This document shows positions 46,635-57,844 of a stretch of DNA of 64,000 nucleotides, in pieces. Position 1 is the stretch's first letter; the number at the start of each line of letters is the position of its first letter. The translations under genes were made by a program, and so were the position numbers. Under the pieces are notes generated by a model. That model saw only the letters and a list, made by a program, of their open reading frames with translations. It was not told the origin of the DNA and did no database searches. The DNA comes from Ridgeia piscesae (Eukaryota; Annelida; Polychaeta; Sabellida; Siboglinidae). The stretch is taken from assembly GCA_025642075.2 (NCBI GenBank), contig JAODUO010000530.1, positions 127,001 through 191,000 on the forward strand, read 5' to 3'.

Positions 46635-49371
46635 CTGTAGCGACACACGGTGAGAAGTCAGTGAACTAGACAATGAGGGTTTATATGAAAATTATCATTT
46701 AAAAATTGCTATTTCTGAAAATATGAGGACGTAAAAAGAATACAATAATCTTTTTTTAATAAGGTTGCTAATGAATAGGCACAATTTCACTTATGCACAG
46801 TCAATTCATATGTATGTTGGACAATAGTGTCCATGTCAACAGCATGCTGACCATCTGGCCAGTTTGAAGTGGACTGTACACAGTGGATGAAATATAAAAA
46901 CCTCTTTATGTGTAATCTGGATTATATCTTACAACCAAAGGAGTAAAAAAACGTTTTATGAACTTAAGTTACTCTCTGTGCATTAGATCATAACGATGTT
47001 AACAGAAAAACTATATCCCATAATTCAGTTCCTGAAGGTGGCAACCAAAGGTTAGCAACATTTATAACGGTGTCAACAGGAAACATTTCCTGTGTATGTA
47101 CATTCATGTTTCTACACGGCAAGGAAAACATCAAAGAAAGCACATACAATGAGTGTACCGCAAGAAATAAACTGTCTAATTAACAAACATCCATGCTCAA
47201 CATAACTAATTATATCACTATATGTATGCTGCTTCTGACTACCAATTACTACTTAATGTTTACTACTTAACATACATCAACAACATTACACTTGATACAC
47301 ATTGATGCAACTAAACTAAAATGTGTGTTTGGAATCTTTGGAATGTAGAATTAAAAAAATCTCAGCCTCAATCCTTCAACGAATGTCAGGTTGGGGGAAT
47401 GGAAATGCTGATTCAAACAACAAATCGATTTAAACTGAGAAATCAAAGATCCACGGATCAGTTGGTGCAAAAAATATGAGAACCGTGGGAGGTAAACATA
47501 TCTAAATATGGTTGTCTAAACTATAAAAGTGTTTCATTCACATTGCATTGAGGGAATCTGAGCGAAGCTGGGTTTTGACAGAGAGAAATTATAAAAGATA
47601 CGGGATAACTCGACTTATAAACAAACGTGGCTTACCTACGTAAGCTTTGACAAGGTATTTGTATTTGTTATGGAATATTAAACAGTTTTTCATCACCATA
47701 CTCTTGTATATGGTAGTCTGTCATTTCATTAACTAAACAGGTTTTCCTATACACATTACAGCCTCTTACTCACAGCCAAGAAAGCTGATAAAAACATAAA
47801 AATCTACACAAGATTGAAGTGGGAGGTGGCCGCTTTGCAATGGTCTCTGGTGGTCAGTGAAATAAGACCGTGTCACACCCCAAATGTTGTGTAATAAGAG
47901 AAAGAAGTGGCACATTGAACACATAAAGAAACAGACAGAATGGAAAGTAAATAAAGCTGTGAGCGTTGTTTATCTGCCATGACTGACCAGCGGCACACAT
48001 GACAATACTAAATGTTACGGTTGATGACAAAACAACCGTGTGTCTTCCACAACAGTCCTCTCTGGTTCTGTCATAGAACAATTCCAGGAACTTGCAACTA
48101 CCTGACCCCACAGTACAGCCACCTGCTGATGCTTACAACATCAATGTTGTGCACATAATTTAAATGTTTCACCAGCGCAACATTCAAATTATTTTAGGCT
48201 TATCAAATACAGTTTGGCAGTAAATCTTTAACCGTAATAGCAAAATAAGTTGTTTTCTTAAAGGGTGGCAGTTTGTTCCTCTCTCCAACATGACACACAG
48301 TAGTGATATAAACAGGAAGTCTGCTCTGTTGTGTTGTATCATTGTATGTGTGAAAATAGGAAATCGTGTTAACTTTGCCCGCCTCAGAATCACTGCCAGT
48401 AGAGCATCTTTTAAAGTGGCATGTTCTGTTTATATCTCAACATACTGCGGGTTGAAACTTTAAATTGTGAACATTGTCACAGGCTTGGCAAACATAATTC
48501 CACAGGCAGTATATTTACCAGCATATTTATAATAGTCATAGAAACATTATATTAATTAACAAAAAAAGCAGGAAGAAACTGCCTCCTCATAAGAACTCCG
48601 TTACAAATTGATGAACTGACACGGCCGACTTAGATGTTTGGTCGACCATAATCAGATAAAACAACGCCCCAGTATGAAAGCATAAAGCAAGGAGAAAGTT
48701 TTGCCGATAGTTACCTCTTCCATTTAAGCTTCCTATGGGTCATGGGAAGGCACAAGATCATCGTTAATGTCACACACAGAGAGCAGTCAGTTTCCACACA
48801 CAGGGAGCATTCAGTATTTATTTAGCCATGACTGCATACATGTGTACATCAGTACCACGCCCACACAAGTACATGACAAAACAACGCATTCTGTAAATAT
48901 AAACAAACCAGATGGGGCTATGAGAGTATGACAAGATGGGATGAATGAAATTATTTCATTTTTGGAATGGGTAATTCATTGAGTATATCAATATTATTAT
49001 CCAGTAAAAGACACTCAATTGAAGATATTTATCGGTGCAAACAGTATTATTCAGTATTATTAATACTTGGTAAAGGAAATTTATTTGAGGGTATTTACTG
49101 GTGCAAACACGAAACGATTTCAATCTCTCTACTACTGTAAATGTTATCACTGTTTAAAATGTATGGATGAGGAAAGATATGTCATACCAAGTGTGCACAC
49201 ACACATGCGCACACTCAACCACACAAACACGATTACGCACACAAACACTCATAACAATTCACAAACACAGACAAACACACCTGGGTGCACAATACTGTTC
49301 CTGCCTATGATATTTCACGACAATGGAGTAAACCTCTCACAGTAGACACATCAGTTAGGTGTAGTATTTAC
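46635..49371. other. Intron with a candidate 18-nt microexon
   Basis: Apart from the microexon candidate at 48715-48732 I see only AT-rich sequence. Confidence 0.5.
48715..48732 (-). CDS. Ank: Candidate 18-nt microexon (KLKWKS insert)
   Basis: The acceptor is CATGACCCATAG and the donor AGAG/GTAACTAT. The 18 bases fit the phase-2 gap between the flanking exons exactly. Inclusion would keep the shared Gly codon and add Lys-Leu-Lys-Trp-Lys-Ser right before [12 protein letters not shown]. The alternative phases contain a stop or do not match the junction. A basic/aromatic insert next to the spectrin-binding ZU5 would be a plausible tissue-specific switch, but with only 18 bases chance is not excluded. 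Confidence 0.42.
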
Positions 49372-49532
49372 CCGGAGTAGACGGGCTGGCGGTCAACAGC
49401 CACGTTGTCGGGGTCGAAGCCACTGCCAAACGACACCCCGCTGTAGGAGTCGTAGCCGGCGGTGCGGGATTCCTCCCCCATCGCCTTCGGGGCGTAGATG
49501 TTGGAGGTAAGTTGTGCCTGAACCATCTCCTC
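49372..49532 (-). CDS. Ank: Ankyrin exon: linker into the first ZU5 domain
   Basis: The exon is 161 bp, phase 0 to phase 2, acceptor GTATATGCAG, donor TCCGG/GTAAATAC. It encodes EEMVQAQLTSNIYAPKAMGE, then ESRTAGYDSYSGVSFGSGFD and PDNVAVDRQPVYS. The DPDNVAVDRQPVYSG/FLVSF junction matches the DNVxxxxxPIHSGFLVSF segment of vertebrate ankyrins. Confidence 0.93.
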
Positions 49533-50158
49533 CTGCATATACCAAACACACCTGTATACTGCTTACACAGGTTTAAATGCAATTAAGGAAATTATATATT
49601 ACATTTATTAAGTTATTTGCATAACAAAATATCCTTTAACAAAATAAATTATTCCCTAAACAAATTATCTTATTTGTTTAAAACATTAAATTATTCCTTA
49701 AACAAATTAAAATATTTAACAAATTAAATTATTCATAAACAATTTAAATGATTTGTTTAACAAATTAAAAACTTTACAAAAATTTGGTGCAACTGCATGT
49801 TGAAATATATAAACACACATCTATGTAACTAATAATAGCTATATAATAATACACCAAAACATGCAACTTATGCTACAGCAATAAACTTTTTAAAAAAAAT
49901 CCACACAATAATACTACTCCAGTATCATGCTCATAAATAAAGAATAACTCAAATCAACAACAATTTAACATGCCTAACTACTCTGAATCCCATGCCTTCA
50001 TATTAATAGTGATTTCTTTAAACTTGCTTAATTATTAAAATGCAGAAGCTAAGCTTGGAAAAAAATAAAACTTGTTATGATAAAATTAAACTTGCTATGA
50101 TAAATCTAATTTATAGATTCCCACCATCGTACAGGTGTAGTGTGCCCCGCTGTGTTAC
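49533..50158. other. Intron, AT-rich
   Basis: Very AT-rich, with repeated ATTAAATTATT/AACAAATTA words at 49.57-49.77 kb and no exon. Confidence 0.5.
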
Positions 50159-50293
50159 CTGGGCGCTGTCACTCCGATTGAACACACTAGGGTACTCGGC
50201 TGAGTCATTGATTGCGGACATGAACCGGGACTCGTCTGGTCCCATGTTCGATGTGGTACTGAAGCGTTCAAAGAAACGCAGGTCTCTATCGTC
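50159..50293 (-). CDS. Ank: Ankyrin exon: linker, Ser/Asp rich
   Basis: The exon is 135 bp, 45 codons, phase 0 to phase 0, acceptor CTACATCAG, donor CCCAG/GTAACACA. It encodes DDRDLRFFERFSTTSNMGPD, then ESRFMSAINDSAEYPSVFNR and SDSAQ. It corresponds in place to the Ser-rich linker that precedes the first ZU5 in vertebrate ankyrins. It is a symmetrical phase-0 exon, so skippable. Confidence 0.88.
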
Positions 50294-50661
50294 CTGATGT
50301 AGAGAGATGGGATGTGACACAACAACACATGCACCAACTGTGTCCTACCACTGTCAACAGGACTCATGTACACAGCTGCCCTAGTCCAGCCGTCTCATCA
50401 ACTCGTCTCACAGTGGTTGCACTGCATCATGGGTAATTGTCAGATTTTTATTTATAACAATGGATTCTGTCTAACCTACTGATATAGTCCCATGAGCAGT
50501 GATTGTCAATAAAACATCCAAAGTGTAAATATTCGTATTGTTTAATTACAGTGTTTTTGATGAAAATATTTGGCCTAAGTCTATTATCTTACACAAAAAT
50601 CCAGTTATCACATCAAAATTTCAATTTCTTCTCTGAACAACTGCTAACCAGCAATACTTAC
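50294..50661. other. Short intron, nothing seen
   Basis: No recognisable feature. Confidence 0.5.
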
Positions 50662-50700
50662 TTGGGAGTCAACATCAAAGTCATCAACTGGCTTAAAAAT
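50662..50700 (-). CDS. Ank: 39-nt microexon in the ANK-ZU5 linker
   Basis: The acceptor has a pyrimidine tract (TTTTCTGCTTTGGCAG) and the donor is a near-perfect CCAA/GTAAGTATT. The 39 bases are open in phase 0, which matches the end of the exon at 51691 and the start of that at 50293. They encode IFKPVDDFDVDSQ. The acidic composition agrees with the adjacent linker. The strong splice sites make it more convincing than the other short candidates. Confidence 0.78.
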
Positions 50701-51690
50701 CTGCCAAAGCAGAAAATGTTTGACAACAAATGTAGTTCCTTTTCAAGAGAAATTCTACTACATGTATTTTACCATTTCATTAATAATGTGAAAATGATGA
50801 GACGGTGTTGGACATTTGACAACCGACATGATACGTGACACATAATATGATGAGACACAGTTGGGTGTAAAACAACAGCAAAAAGAAACACCGAAATGTC
50901 TAGCACACACAAATAAACAAAACAAAAAAATTAAAATGACACACACTATACAATATACTGTAGTCTTAAATTACATGCAAAACTAATTCCGTGAAGACAA
51001 CCACATGCACTAGACTCCATCAATGTCAGTTCACAGCGGTGACATTAGCATGTCAGTGAGTGGACACACCAATGCCATGTAGGGTCAACTCGTGGCCACA
51101 CCAGTAGACACCAGCATCACTTACAGGGATCTTCATTACAACATCAAACACATGCACAAACCATCACAGTCACTACACTGCTCACAAGTTCTACGTGAAA
51201 GTTCATCAACACTACATGCAAACTGTGAAAAGTGTAACACTTAGAAAGACAACATCCAACACTGAAAACACCCTGCAGAATTCTCTCGGCCAAGTGTAAC
51301 AGTCCTGTATTGCTACAGACTGCTGATTGGTTGACGATTTACAAGGAAGTATGACCTTGGAAGTTGTTAATGCTTTATTCAGTTAATTTTGTGTACCAAA
51401 AGTGTATGGTAGATCTTACCAAGACAGGTTTCCATGTTGTCATGACAACAAAACACAGCCATTAAATTATGGTATTTATAGCCTTTTAAACTATGCAACA
51501 CCACAAAATTTTTTAATATTTTATCATGTCAATTTCAAAATCATCATCAGTTAATTAACTTTACAATTGTATAAACAGTGTTTTGAATATTATTATCGAT
51601 TTAAAAATTGAAAGCACAAGAGAGAGACAGAGAGAGTTGTGCAGGGTATGGTGGTAGAGAGTAGGCATGCAGGGTAAAACAGAATCGTAC
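50701..51690. other. Intron, no distinctive content
   Basis: No exon or array seen. Confidence 0.5.
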
Positions 51691-51785
51691 CTTTATTGGG
51701 CTGATTGAGTCATCAGCCAGCATCTTCATGTCATCAGTGGTCAGGTACTGATATGAGCGGTCACCCAGCAGAGTGTCGCCCAGTT
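51691..51785 (-). CDS. Ank: Ankyrin exon: acidic linker
   Basis: The exon is 95 bp, phase 1 to phase 0, acceptor TGTTGTCTTTAG, donor AAAG/GTACGATT. It encodes LGDTLLGDRSYQYLTTDDMK and MLADDSISPIK. The GDxxLGxxxYxYLTTDDMKxLxDDS sequence parallels the GDTDKYLGPQDLKELGDDS linker of vertebrate ankyrins. Confidence 0.92.
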
Positions 51786-53614
51786 CTAAAGACAACATTG
51801 CAATGACCACTTCAAGTTCTTCAACTAAACATACCTTAGAATGTGACACTAAAAAGGTTCCAATGTAAATATCACATATTTGATTTAAATAACTCTATCT
51901 GGAAGAATGTTGTATTATTATGTATGGGTCATTGAGGAATTTTAACTTAGCTAAATTATTTTATATTCTTATAAATGAAAATATCACAGAAAAGTCACCA
52001 TACCGTTCAGTTTTGTAGAACATTTAATATGTCATGACTAATTAAGTATAATCAATTATGACACCTGTATCAATGATTATAACATGAACCACAAAAAATA
52101 ACATTACCATAACAACTGTATCACAGATATACTGGATTGTGTTAAATGTTTCTAAAAATCAGCTAGACCTTGCTTTCTCATCACGACACGAACTAGCATC
52201 CATGTGGCTGTTATTTTATTGTTTTTCCTTAGATTCTTTGAGTTATGATTTGTTGACTGTGTTCAGTGCAGAACTAGGGCTGGCTGCATCAATTACAATT
52301 TGGACCTACAGACATGCATACAATCAAAGGAACTAATATACCTAGTAAAGTAGGACATTCACAGTTAGTCCATCCGCACAAACAATTTACATTATACCCA
52401 GGGCATATACATATCTAAACTTCTTAAATGAAACAATAACTTTGACAGACAAACATAATCAATCATTCTTACTCAACATAGGAAAAGGTATAAGTAATTA
52501 ACACCTTGAAACCAAATCAGTAATTGAAAGAAAACCTGAAACATTATAGACACCAAATTACTCATTCATCATTTTCAAACAATATCAACTGAACAATGCC
52601 AAAATCCAAAACCAGAAATATTTGATGAAGTTTTCATTGCTGTGGCCTAATTACACTGTATCAGTAATTTTGGGCAAAACTATAACTTGGATATTATAAC
52701 TTTAATTAATTGTTGCACTGCAAACTGTATTGCTTATCGCGTAATCACACTACTGGATATATTTATGTTTGTTTGATATACGTTTGGAATCAGGTTCCAA
52801 TCTATTTAGATATTAAGTTTTCTTACTATTTTGTTGTTACATGTACTCGCAGACAATCACTGTCTCCACTAACACAATGCAAACATGCAACAGACTTCTT
52901 TGTTTTTGTTTCCATAACATAAATGATGCAGGCTCAAATTGTCAAAAACGGAAACGTGATATAATGGATTCTAAACTGAAGACATTTGTCTGAAACATTT
53001 TGTTCTCTTAAAGGAGTTTTTTTGGAGAAAGATGGATTGACTGGAAGGTGTAGGGTAGTGGGGAGAAGAAATGGGGATGGACCCATGTTTGTGGAGGACA
53101 CAGAGAAAAACAATGTAAGGAGACTGGCGTGATCATAAATGTACTGGTGATTCCAGCCATCTTGGTTGTGTCAGAAATGAAACATTTCACACAATTTGTG
53201 TACTATCATGTGTTAGTTCAATACATTGTATATGGACATAGATTTGGTGGGAACAACAGCCTGACTGATGGTATATGTTGTGCTTTGTTTGAAGTTATGT
53301 TCCCACACTAAACTGTCTGCTGTCCCGCGCTCCAGTGGAGAGTCTTGCCTGCCCCTGTTTATGATTACGTAATCATGTTGTGTGATGTGCATCAGAGCTC
53401 ACATTCGCAAAAGATATAGGCACTGTAGATGTGTTACTATTAAGATAAGACAACAGTGACAACACGTACACTGAACTAGGTCACACAACAAACACTGAAC
53501 TAAGTTACACAATTAAGAAACGCAACACATCACCATTTCACGCACTGAACTACATACACACACACATCACCATTCAGTTGAAGAAATTGTACTAAATACA
53601 CACTGACCTAGACA

Positions 53615-53673
<59 letters not shown>

Positions 53674-54167
53674 CCACACACACACTACACAAACACATCA
53701 CAACAGTGAACAAATGGTGTACCAAGGTTCATAAAACTGTACAATATGTACAAGAGTTAATTTGTAAATTCTATACAAAAACACAACTATGTGTAGTTCA
53801 GTGTGTCGGCAAACAATTCCTTAGTTGTCCAGCACTGACATATTGTGTTGCTAGGGTTAATAACAATGTATGACAAGGGTTAATAACATTCTCCAGCAAG
53901 ACTTATCTGCTAGGTCAAGTCTGGCGGTCCACTGGTACAAATGACCATTACATTTCCGACACCAACAGGTGTAAATGAAATGGTCATAACAAGCAGGAAT
54001 TGGGCAAGACAAACGCAAAAGGAGAAGGGAGAAAACGAAATCGGAATGGTAGGTGGGGGAAACATGCAAGGCAAGAAATGTCCACTGCCAACCTGACGGA
54101 ACGAACGACAGATCGCAAGAGCTAGCAGAGGATGAGAAAGGTTACTGGCGGAGGGATGAAGACTTAC
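51786..54167. other. Intron with a CGCA microsatellite
   Basis: Contains (CGCA)n at 53613-53673. Otherwise AT-rich without exons. Confidence 0.55.
53613..53673. repeat. (CGCA)n microsatellite
   Basis: About 15 perfect ACGC units, an alternating purine-pyrimidine tract able to adopt Z-DNA. Confidence 0.95.
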
Positions 54168-54266
54168 GCTGCTGCATCTTTTGGCCCTCATAATAAGGCA
54201 GGTAGACATGTTGTTCGGGCACGGGCCGCCCGTAGAGGAGGGATGAGGGCATGAAATCATCATCGC
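54168..54266 (-). CDS. Ank: Ankyrin exon: linker after the ankyrin repeats
   Basis: The exon is 99 bp, phase 1 to phase 1, acceptor CAACCTCACAG, donor CAGC/GTAAGTCT. It encodes DDDFMPSSLLYGRPVPEQHV and YLPYYEGQKMQQ. The size equals one ankyrin-repeat exon but the sequence is not an ankyrin repeat, and the phase differs. It joins GDD to the acidic end of the previous exon. It is skippable in frame only if the flanking codons tolerate it, since both introns are phase 1. Confidence 0.87.
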
Positions 54267-54518
54267 CTGTGAGGTTGTCAATGACAGTCAGATAGAAATC
54301 ATTGCAATGAGCACGGCTGGGTTGGCATTTAGTCATATGAGTGAGTCAACAACTAAGAAGAACTGCTATGATGAAGATGACTGGATGCTACTTTCATTAT
54401 TCCATTGCAAAACTGTCAACAGAATGTTAACTTTAACGCAGGAGACGAGTGGACTTGCTGTGTGACTGTCATTATCTAACACACCCACAGTTGTGTTCGG
54501 TGCCACTACGTAACGGAA

Positions 54519-54823
54519 CGAAAACTACTTGTAAAACAATAACACAAGCCTTGGTTACTGTCACTAGGCAGCTGCTACTTGTAAAACAATAACACAAGCC
54601 TTGGTTACTGTCACTAGGCAGCTGCTACTTGTAAAACAATAACACAAGCCTTGGTTACTGTCACTAGGCAGCTGCTACTTGTAAAACAATAACACAAGCC
54701 TTGGTTACTGTCACTAGGCAGCTGCTACTTGTAAAACAATAACACAAGCCTTGGTTACTGTCACTAGGCAGCTGCTACTTGTAAAACAATAACACAAGCC
54801 TTGGTTACTGTCACTAGGCAGCT
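54519..54823. repeat. 50-bp tandem repeat, six near-perfect copies
   Basis: The unit contains TACTTGTAAAACAATAACAC and TTGGTTACTGTCACTAGGCA. Landmarks at 54541, 54591, 54641, 54691, 54741 and 54791 show an exact 50-bp period with essentially no divergence. Confidence 0.97.
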
Positions 54824-55787
54824 GCACGCGTGGTGACTTCCTCCCATGACCAAATAGTCCAAGGTACACGGGAACAACTGACTAAGTATCTGCCAGGTTA
54901 GTATCCCAAGGGTTCAGACCACTATTTACATATGCACTCAAAACCAGCTGGAAAAACACACGTGGACTATGGGTGTATATGTATCCGAGACTAAGTCCAG
55001 ATTGTTAATGACTGATATGACCTGACTCATGTTGACAACTATTAAGCAAGAAGGTGACATGTGGAGAAGATTCAAGTAACAGACGCAGATTGGGGAAGTG
55101 ATGCTAGAGCATGCACGGGATAGGGGGGAGGGTTGGAGGGAGTTGGAGGGGGGAAGTCGTGGCCGAACAGGGCTAACCAAATCAGGAACACTGTCACCGA
55201 CAGGTGTTAACACACACAACAGGTTAGTGTCCAGGACAAGTTAGTGTCACTCAAGCCTACGCTGTGACATCACACATGACACTACGCACACCCCAACTGA
55301 ATCCCTGATAGGTGTCAACATCATGTCACTCCTGTCACACTGGGGGGGGGAGACACACACATGTACGTATACATCACAGTTACTAAAATAATTTCCAAAG
55401 ACTAAATGCATATAACTAACTTGATTTTGGTGCAAAAGTCTATCTATTTGAAGTTCTTTACAACAAAGACAGAATTATAGATGTCTAACCAAGTGATGTC
55501 ACACTCTGCCATCACAAGCGATGATTGTGTTGTCTGTTGGTATTCCTATTATAGTTACATTCTACAAGTTTACCATACAGGTGATAATATGTAACTACTA
55601 ATAACAAGTTCTCGTGACCTTGTAACTTCATCCCATTATGAGATTACACTTCTGTGATGATTACGTAATCATTCTGTACTTCATTAAAAAAGGAAGCTTC
55701 TCCGTAATTTCCGAGATCTATGAAAAATGCCAACTCTTTCCGATGATGCAATTACCAAAAGTTGAGATGCATTCAGAGAATGTAACT

Positions 55788-55893
55788 ACTACACAGGATT
55801 CCAATGATACTACACAGGATTCCAATGATACTACACAGGATTCCAATGATACTACACAGGATTCCAATGATACTACACAGGATTCCAATGATG
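55788..55893. repeat. 21-bp tandem repeat ACTACACAGGATTCCAATGAT
   Basis: Five copies of a 21-bp unit (ACTACACAGGATTCCAATGA plus one base). Open on both strands because of the period. Intronic. Confidence 0.93.
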
Positions 55894-56028
55894 CTACATT
55901 CAGTCGGGAGCCAGATAACACACACTGCACTTCTCCTAGGTTACGTAATTCATAAACGACTTCAAAAGATGGATAAACTGAATGTTTGTTATTGACAGAG
56001 ACACTAGCAAGAGTGGACCAACACTCAC

Positions 56029-56200
56029 CGTCTTCGTTCTCCGAGTCGGTCATCATGGCCTCGACCATGGTCTCCGGGGAGACGACCTTGTACTTCTCAC
56101 CCCCGGGACTTGCCACGGTCACCTCCGTGATGTTCTTGAGGATCTCGACCACCGAGATGTAGCCGAGGCGCTCAGCGATGGACAGTGGGGTCTGACCGGC
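56029..56200 (-). CDS. Ank: Ankyrin exon: last ankyrin repeat and acidic linker
   Basis: The exon is 172 bp, phase 0 to phase 1, acceptor CCGTTGCAG, donor GACG/GTGAGTGT. It encodes AGQTPLSIAERLGYISVVEI, then LKNITEVTVASPGGEKYKVV and SPETMVEAMMTDSENED. The first part is the degenerate final repeat (24 in vertebrates: NTALAIAxRLGYISVVDTLK). The PETMxExMxxSDxE ending matches the vertebrate linker. Confidence 0.97.
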
Positions 56201-56813
56201 CTGCAACGGAAGGACACTCGCAATGATTGTTGGTCACTGTCTGACCATGGGTCAGTTACTGACCATGTGGTATGGCTGAGTAGCAGCCGTGGTGCTCTTA
56301 AGATTGAGATACAGAGTTTTTAGTTCTTTGCAGACAAATTGTACCCTTTTCCTTAGTTATGATTCTGCAGCTTTCTGCTGTGTTGAAATGGTGACACATT
56401 AAACTTGTATCAGAAAGCTGGCGAAACATTACAGAACAAAAGTAAATTTGACTGTGAAATAGTTCAAAAGAGTAACTGCTTGAAATAACCAGTCACTGAT
56501 GAACGTCTTCATAAATCAAACATTTATCAATATTATCAGGATCTGAGAGAAAAATGGCAGAATTCACATTAAAGGGAAACTGGGAATTGAATAGGTGAAC
56601 AGAACACATTTTTTTAAGGAGTGGATAGGATGCAGGATGGACAACCTAGCGTGTGCGTGTGTACGCGTGCGTGTGTGCACATGCATGTGTGTGCACATGC
56701 ATGTGTGTGCACACATACATGCATGCACATGATCATGTGGACATAGCATGTATGCATGTGACTGTCTTGTCTTCGAGTCTGTCCAGTCAGTCATCTGTCA
56801 ACTGTCCACTTAC
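56201..56813. other. Intron with alternating GTGTGCACATGC tract
   Basis: A GTGTGCGTGTG/CACATGCATG stretch of about 90 bp lies at 56648-56740, an alternating purine-pyrimidine, Z-DNA-prone sequence. Nothing else. Confidence 0.6.
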
Positions 56814-56912
56814 ATTGGTGACAGCGTTGGGGGAACCCTTGTACTTCAGTAGCAGGTTGATGACCAACACATGACCTTGCTGGGCAGCCTGGTGTAGGGG
56901 GGTGTACCCAAC
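56814..56912 (-). CDS. Ank: Ankyrin exon: ankyrin repeat 23
   Basis: The exon is 99 bp, 33 codons, phase 0 at both ends, encoding [20 protein letters not shown] and [24 protein letters not shown] is identical to the vertebrate repeat at this position. Confidence 0.97.
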
Positions 56913-56973
56913 CTGGACACAGGACAGTACTGGTCAACACTTACTGACCACATTCATTCATACATACACACAG

Positions 56974-57022
<49 letters not shown>

Positions 57023-57434
57023 CTGATAATGATCTTTACATACAGACGACTTCTATAATACTAAACAACAGCAATTATGTATTTTACTAATATTTCTGGG
57101 AGCTCATGATTCCAATGTTGCTGTAGTAAATCAATTCTGCAATGTTTTATGTTAAAACTCTGGGTTAATGTTAAACAGCACTTTGTATACGCCAGACATC
57201 ATCTTTACCTGTGGTTTTGTTTACCTGGCTCCTACGACAACAACCAGCGTTAGCCTTCGCAATTTCAGATCCCCAAACATTTACCTGTGCTTCACTTTAC
57301 CACAACACACATGGCACTGCAAACAGGTAACAGACTATGTTTGTCTGTTTTGTTACCGATACGATTTGGCAGTAATAACTAGGCCTACGAAATGTTGGTA
57401 TGTGTAACTGGGAGAAGTAACTGTGGTTGTGTAC
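56913..57434. other. Intron with TA microsatellite
   Basis: A (TA)n run lies at about 56976-57019. Nothing else is seen. Confidence 0.6.
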
Positions 57435-57533
57435 CTTGGTGGTGGCGTTGACTGAGGCTCCCTGCTCCAAGAGGAAGCGAATCATGTTGATCTGTCCAAA
57501 GTGACAGGCAGTGTGCAGGGGAGTGTACCCAGC
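57435..57533 (-). CDS. Ank: Ankyrin exon: ankyrin repeat 22
   Basis: The exon is 99 bp, phase 0, encoding [20 protein letters not shown] and [13 protein letters not shown]. The ACHFGQ / NFLLxxGAxVNAxTK pattern matches the vertebrate repeat with ACHYGN. Confidence 0.97.
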
Positions 57534-57745
57534 CTGTAACAGACAACAGACACAGTCACACAGGCACTTGTACTTTGCTTAATTAACACAAAGGTACGTC
57601 CTTATAGCACAGTATCCCATCTTTAGGATGGCTCAAATCACTTTACACTTAACTCCCTGCAGACCCAATCAAGTACAATCAAATACCACCTCGATGAGAT
57701 GGAGATGACAGAAACATTTGGCCACGTCCATGGGTCACTGCGTAC

Positions 57746-57844
57746 CTTGGTCTGTTGGTCCGTCTCAGAGTTGTGTTTGACGAGGATCTCAGCGACTGGC
57801 ACCCTGTCTTCCTGGGCCGCCAGATGCATTGGAGTGAGGCCATT
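57746..57844 (-). CDS. Ank: Ankyrin exon: ankyrin repeat 21
   Basis: The exon is 99 bp, phase 0, encoding NGLTPMHLAAQEDRVPVAEI and LVKHNSETDQQTK. LTxLHLAAQEDxVxVAxIL is the conserved vertebrate sequence at this repeat. Confidence 0.97.

Larger units (their letters stand above)
54267..56028. other. Intron with 50-bp and 21-bp arrays
   Basis: Holds the 50-bp array at 54.52-54.82 kb and the 21-bp array at 55.79-55.89 kb. No exon was found between them. Confidence 0.6.

Noticed and set aside
55638..55955. Plus-strand frame with TTQDSND repeats that starts with a plausible Met
   Set aside because: The repeat part is the intronic 21-bp array; nothing upstream suggests a promoter or exon and it overlaps the intron of the opposite-strand gene.
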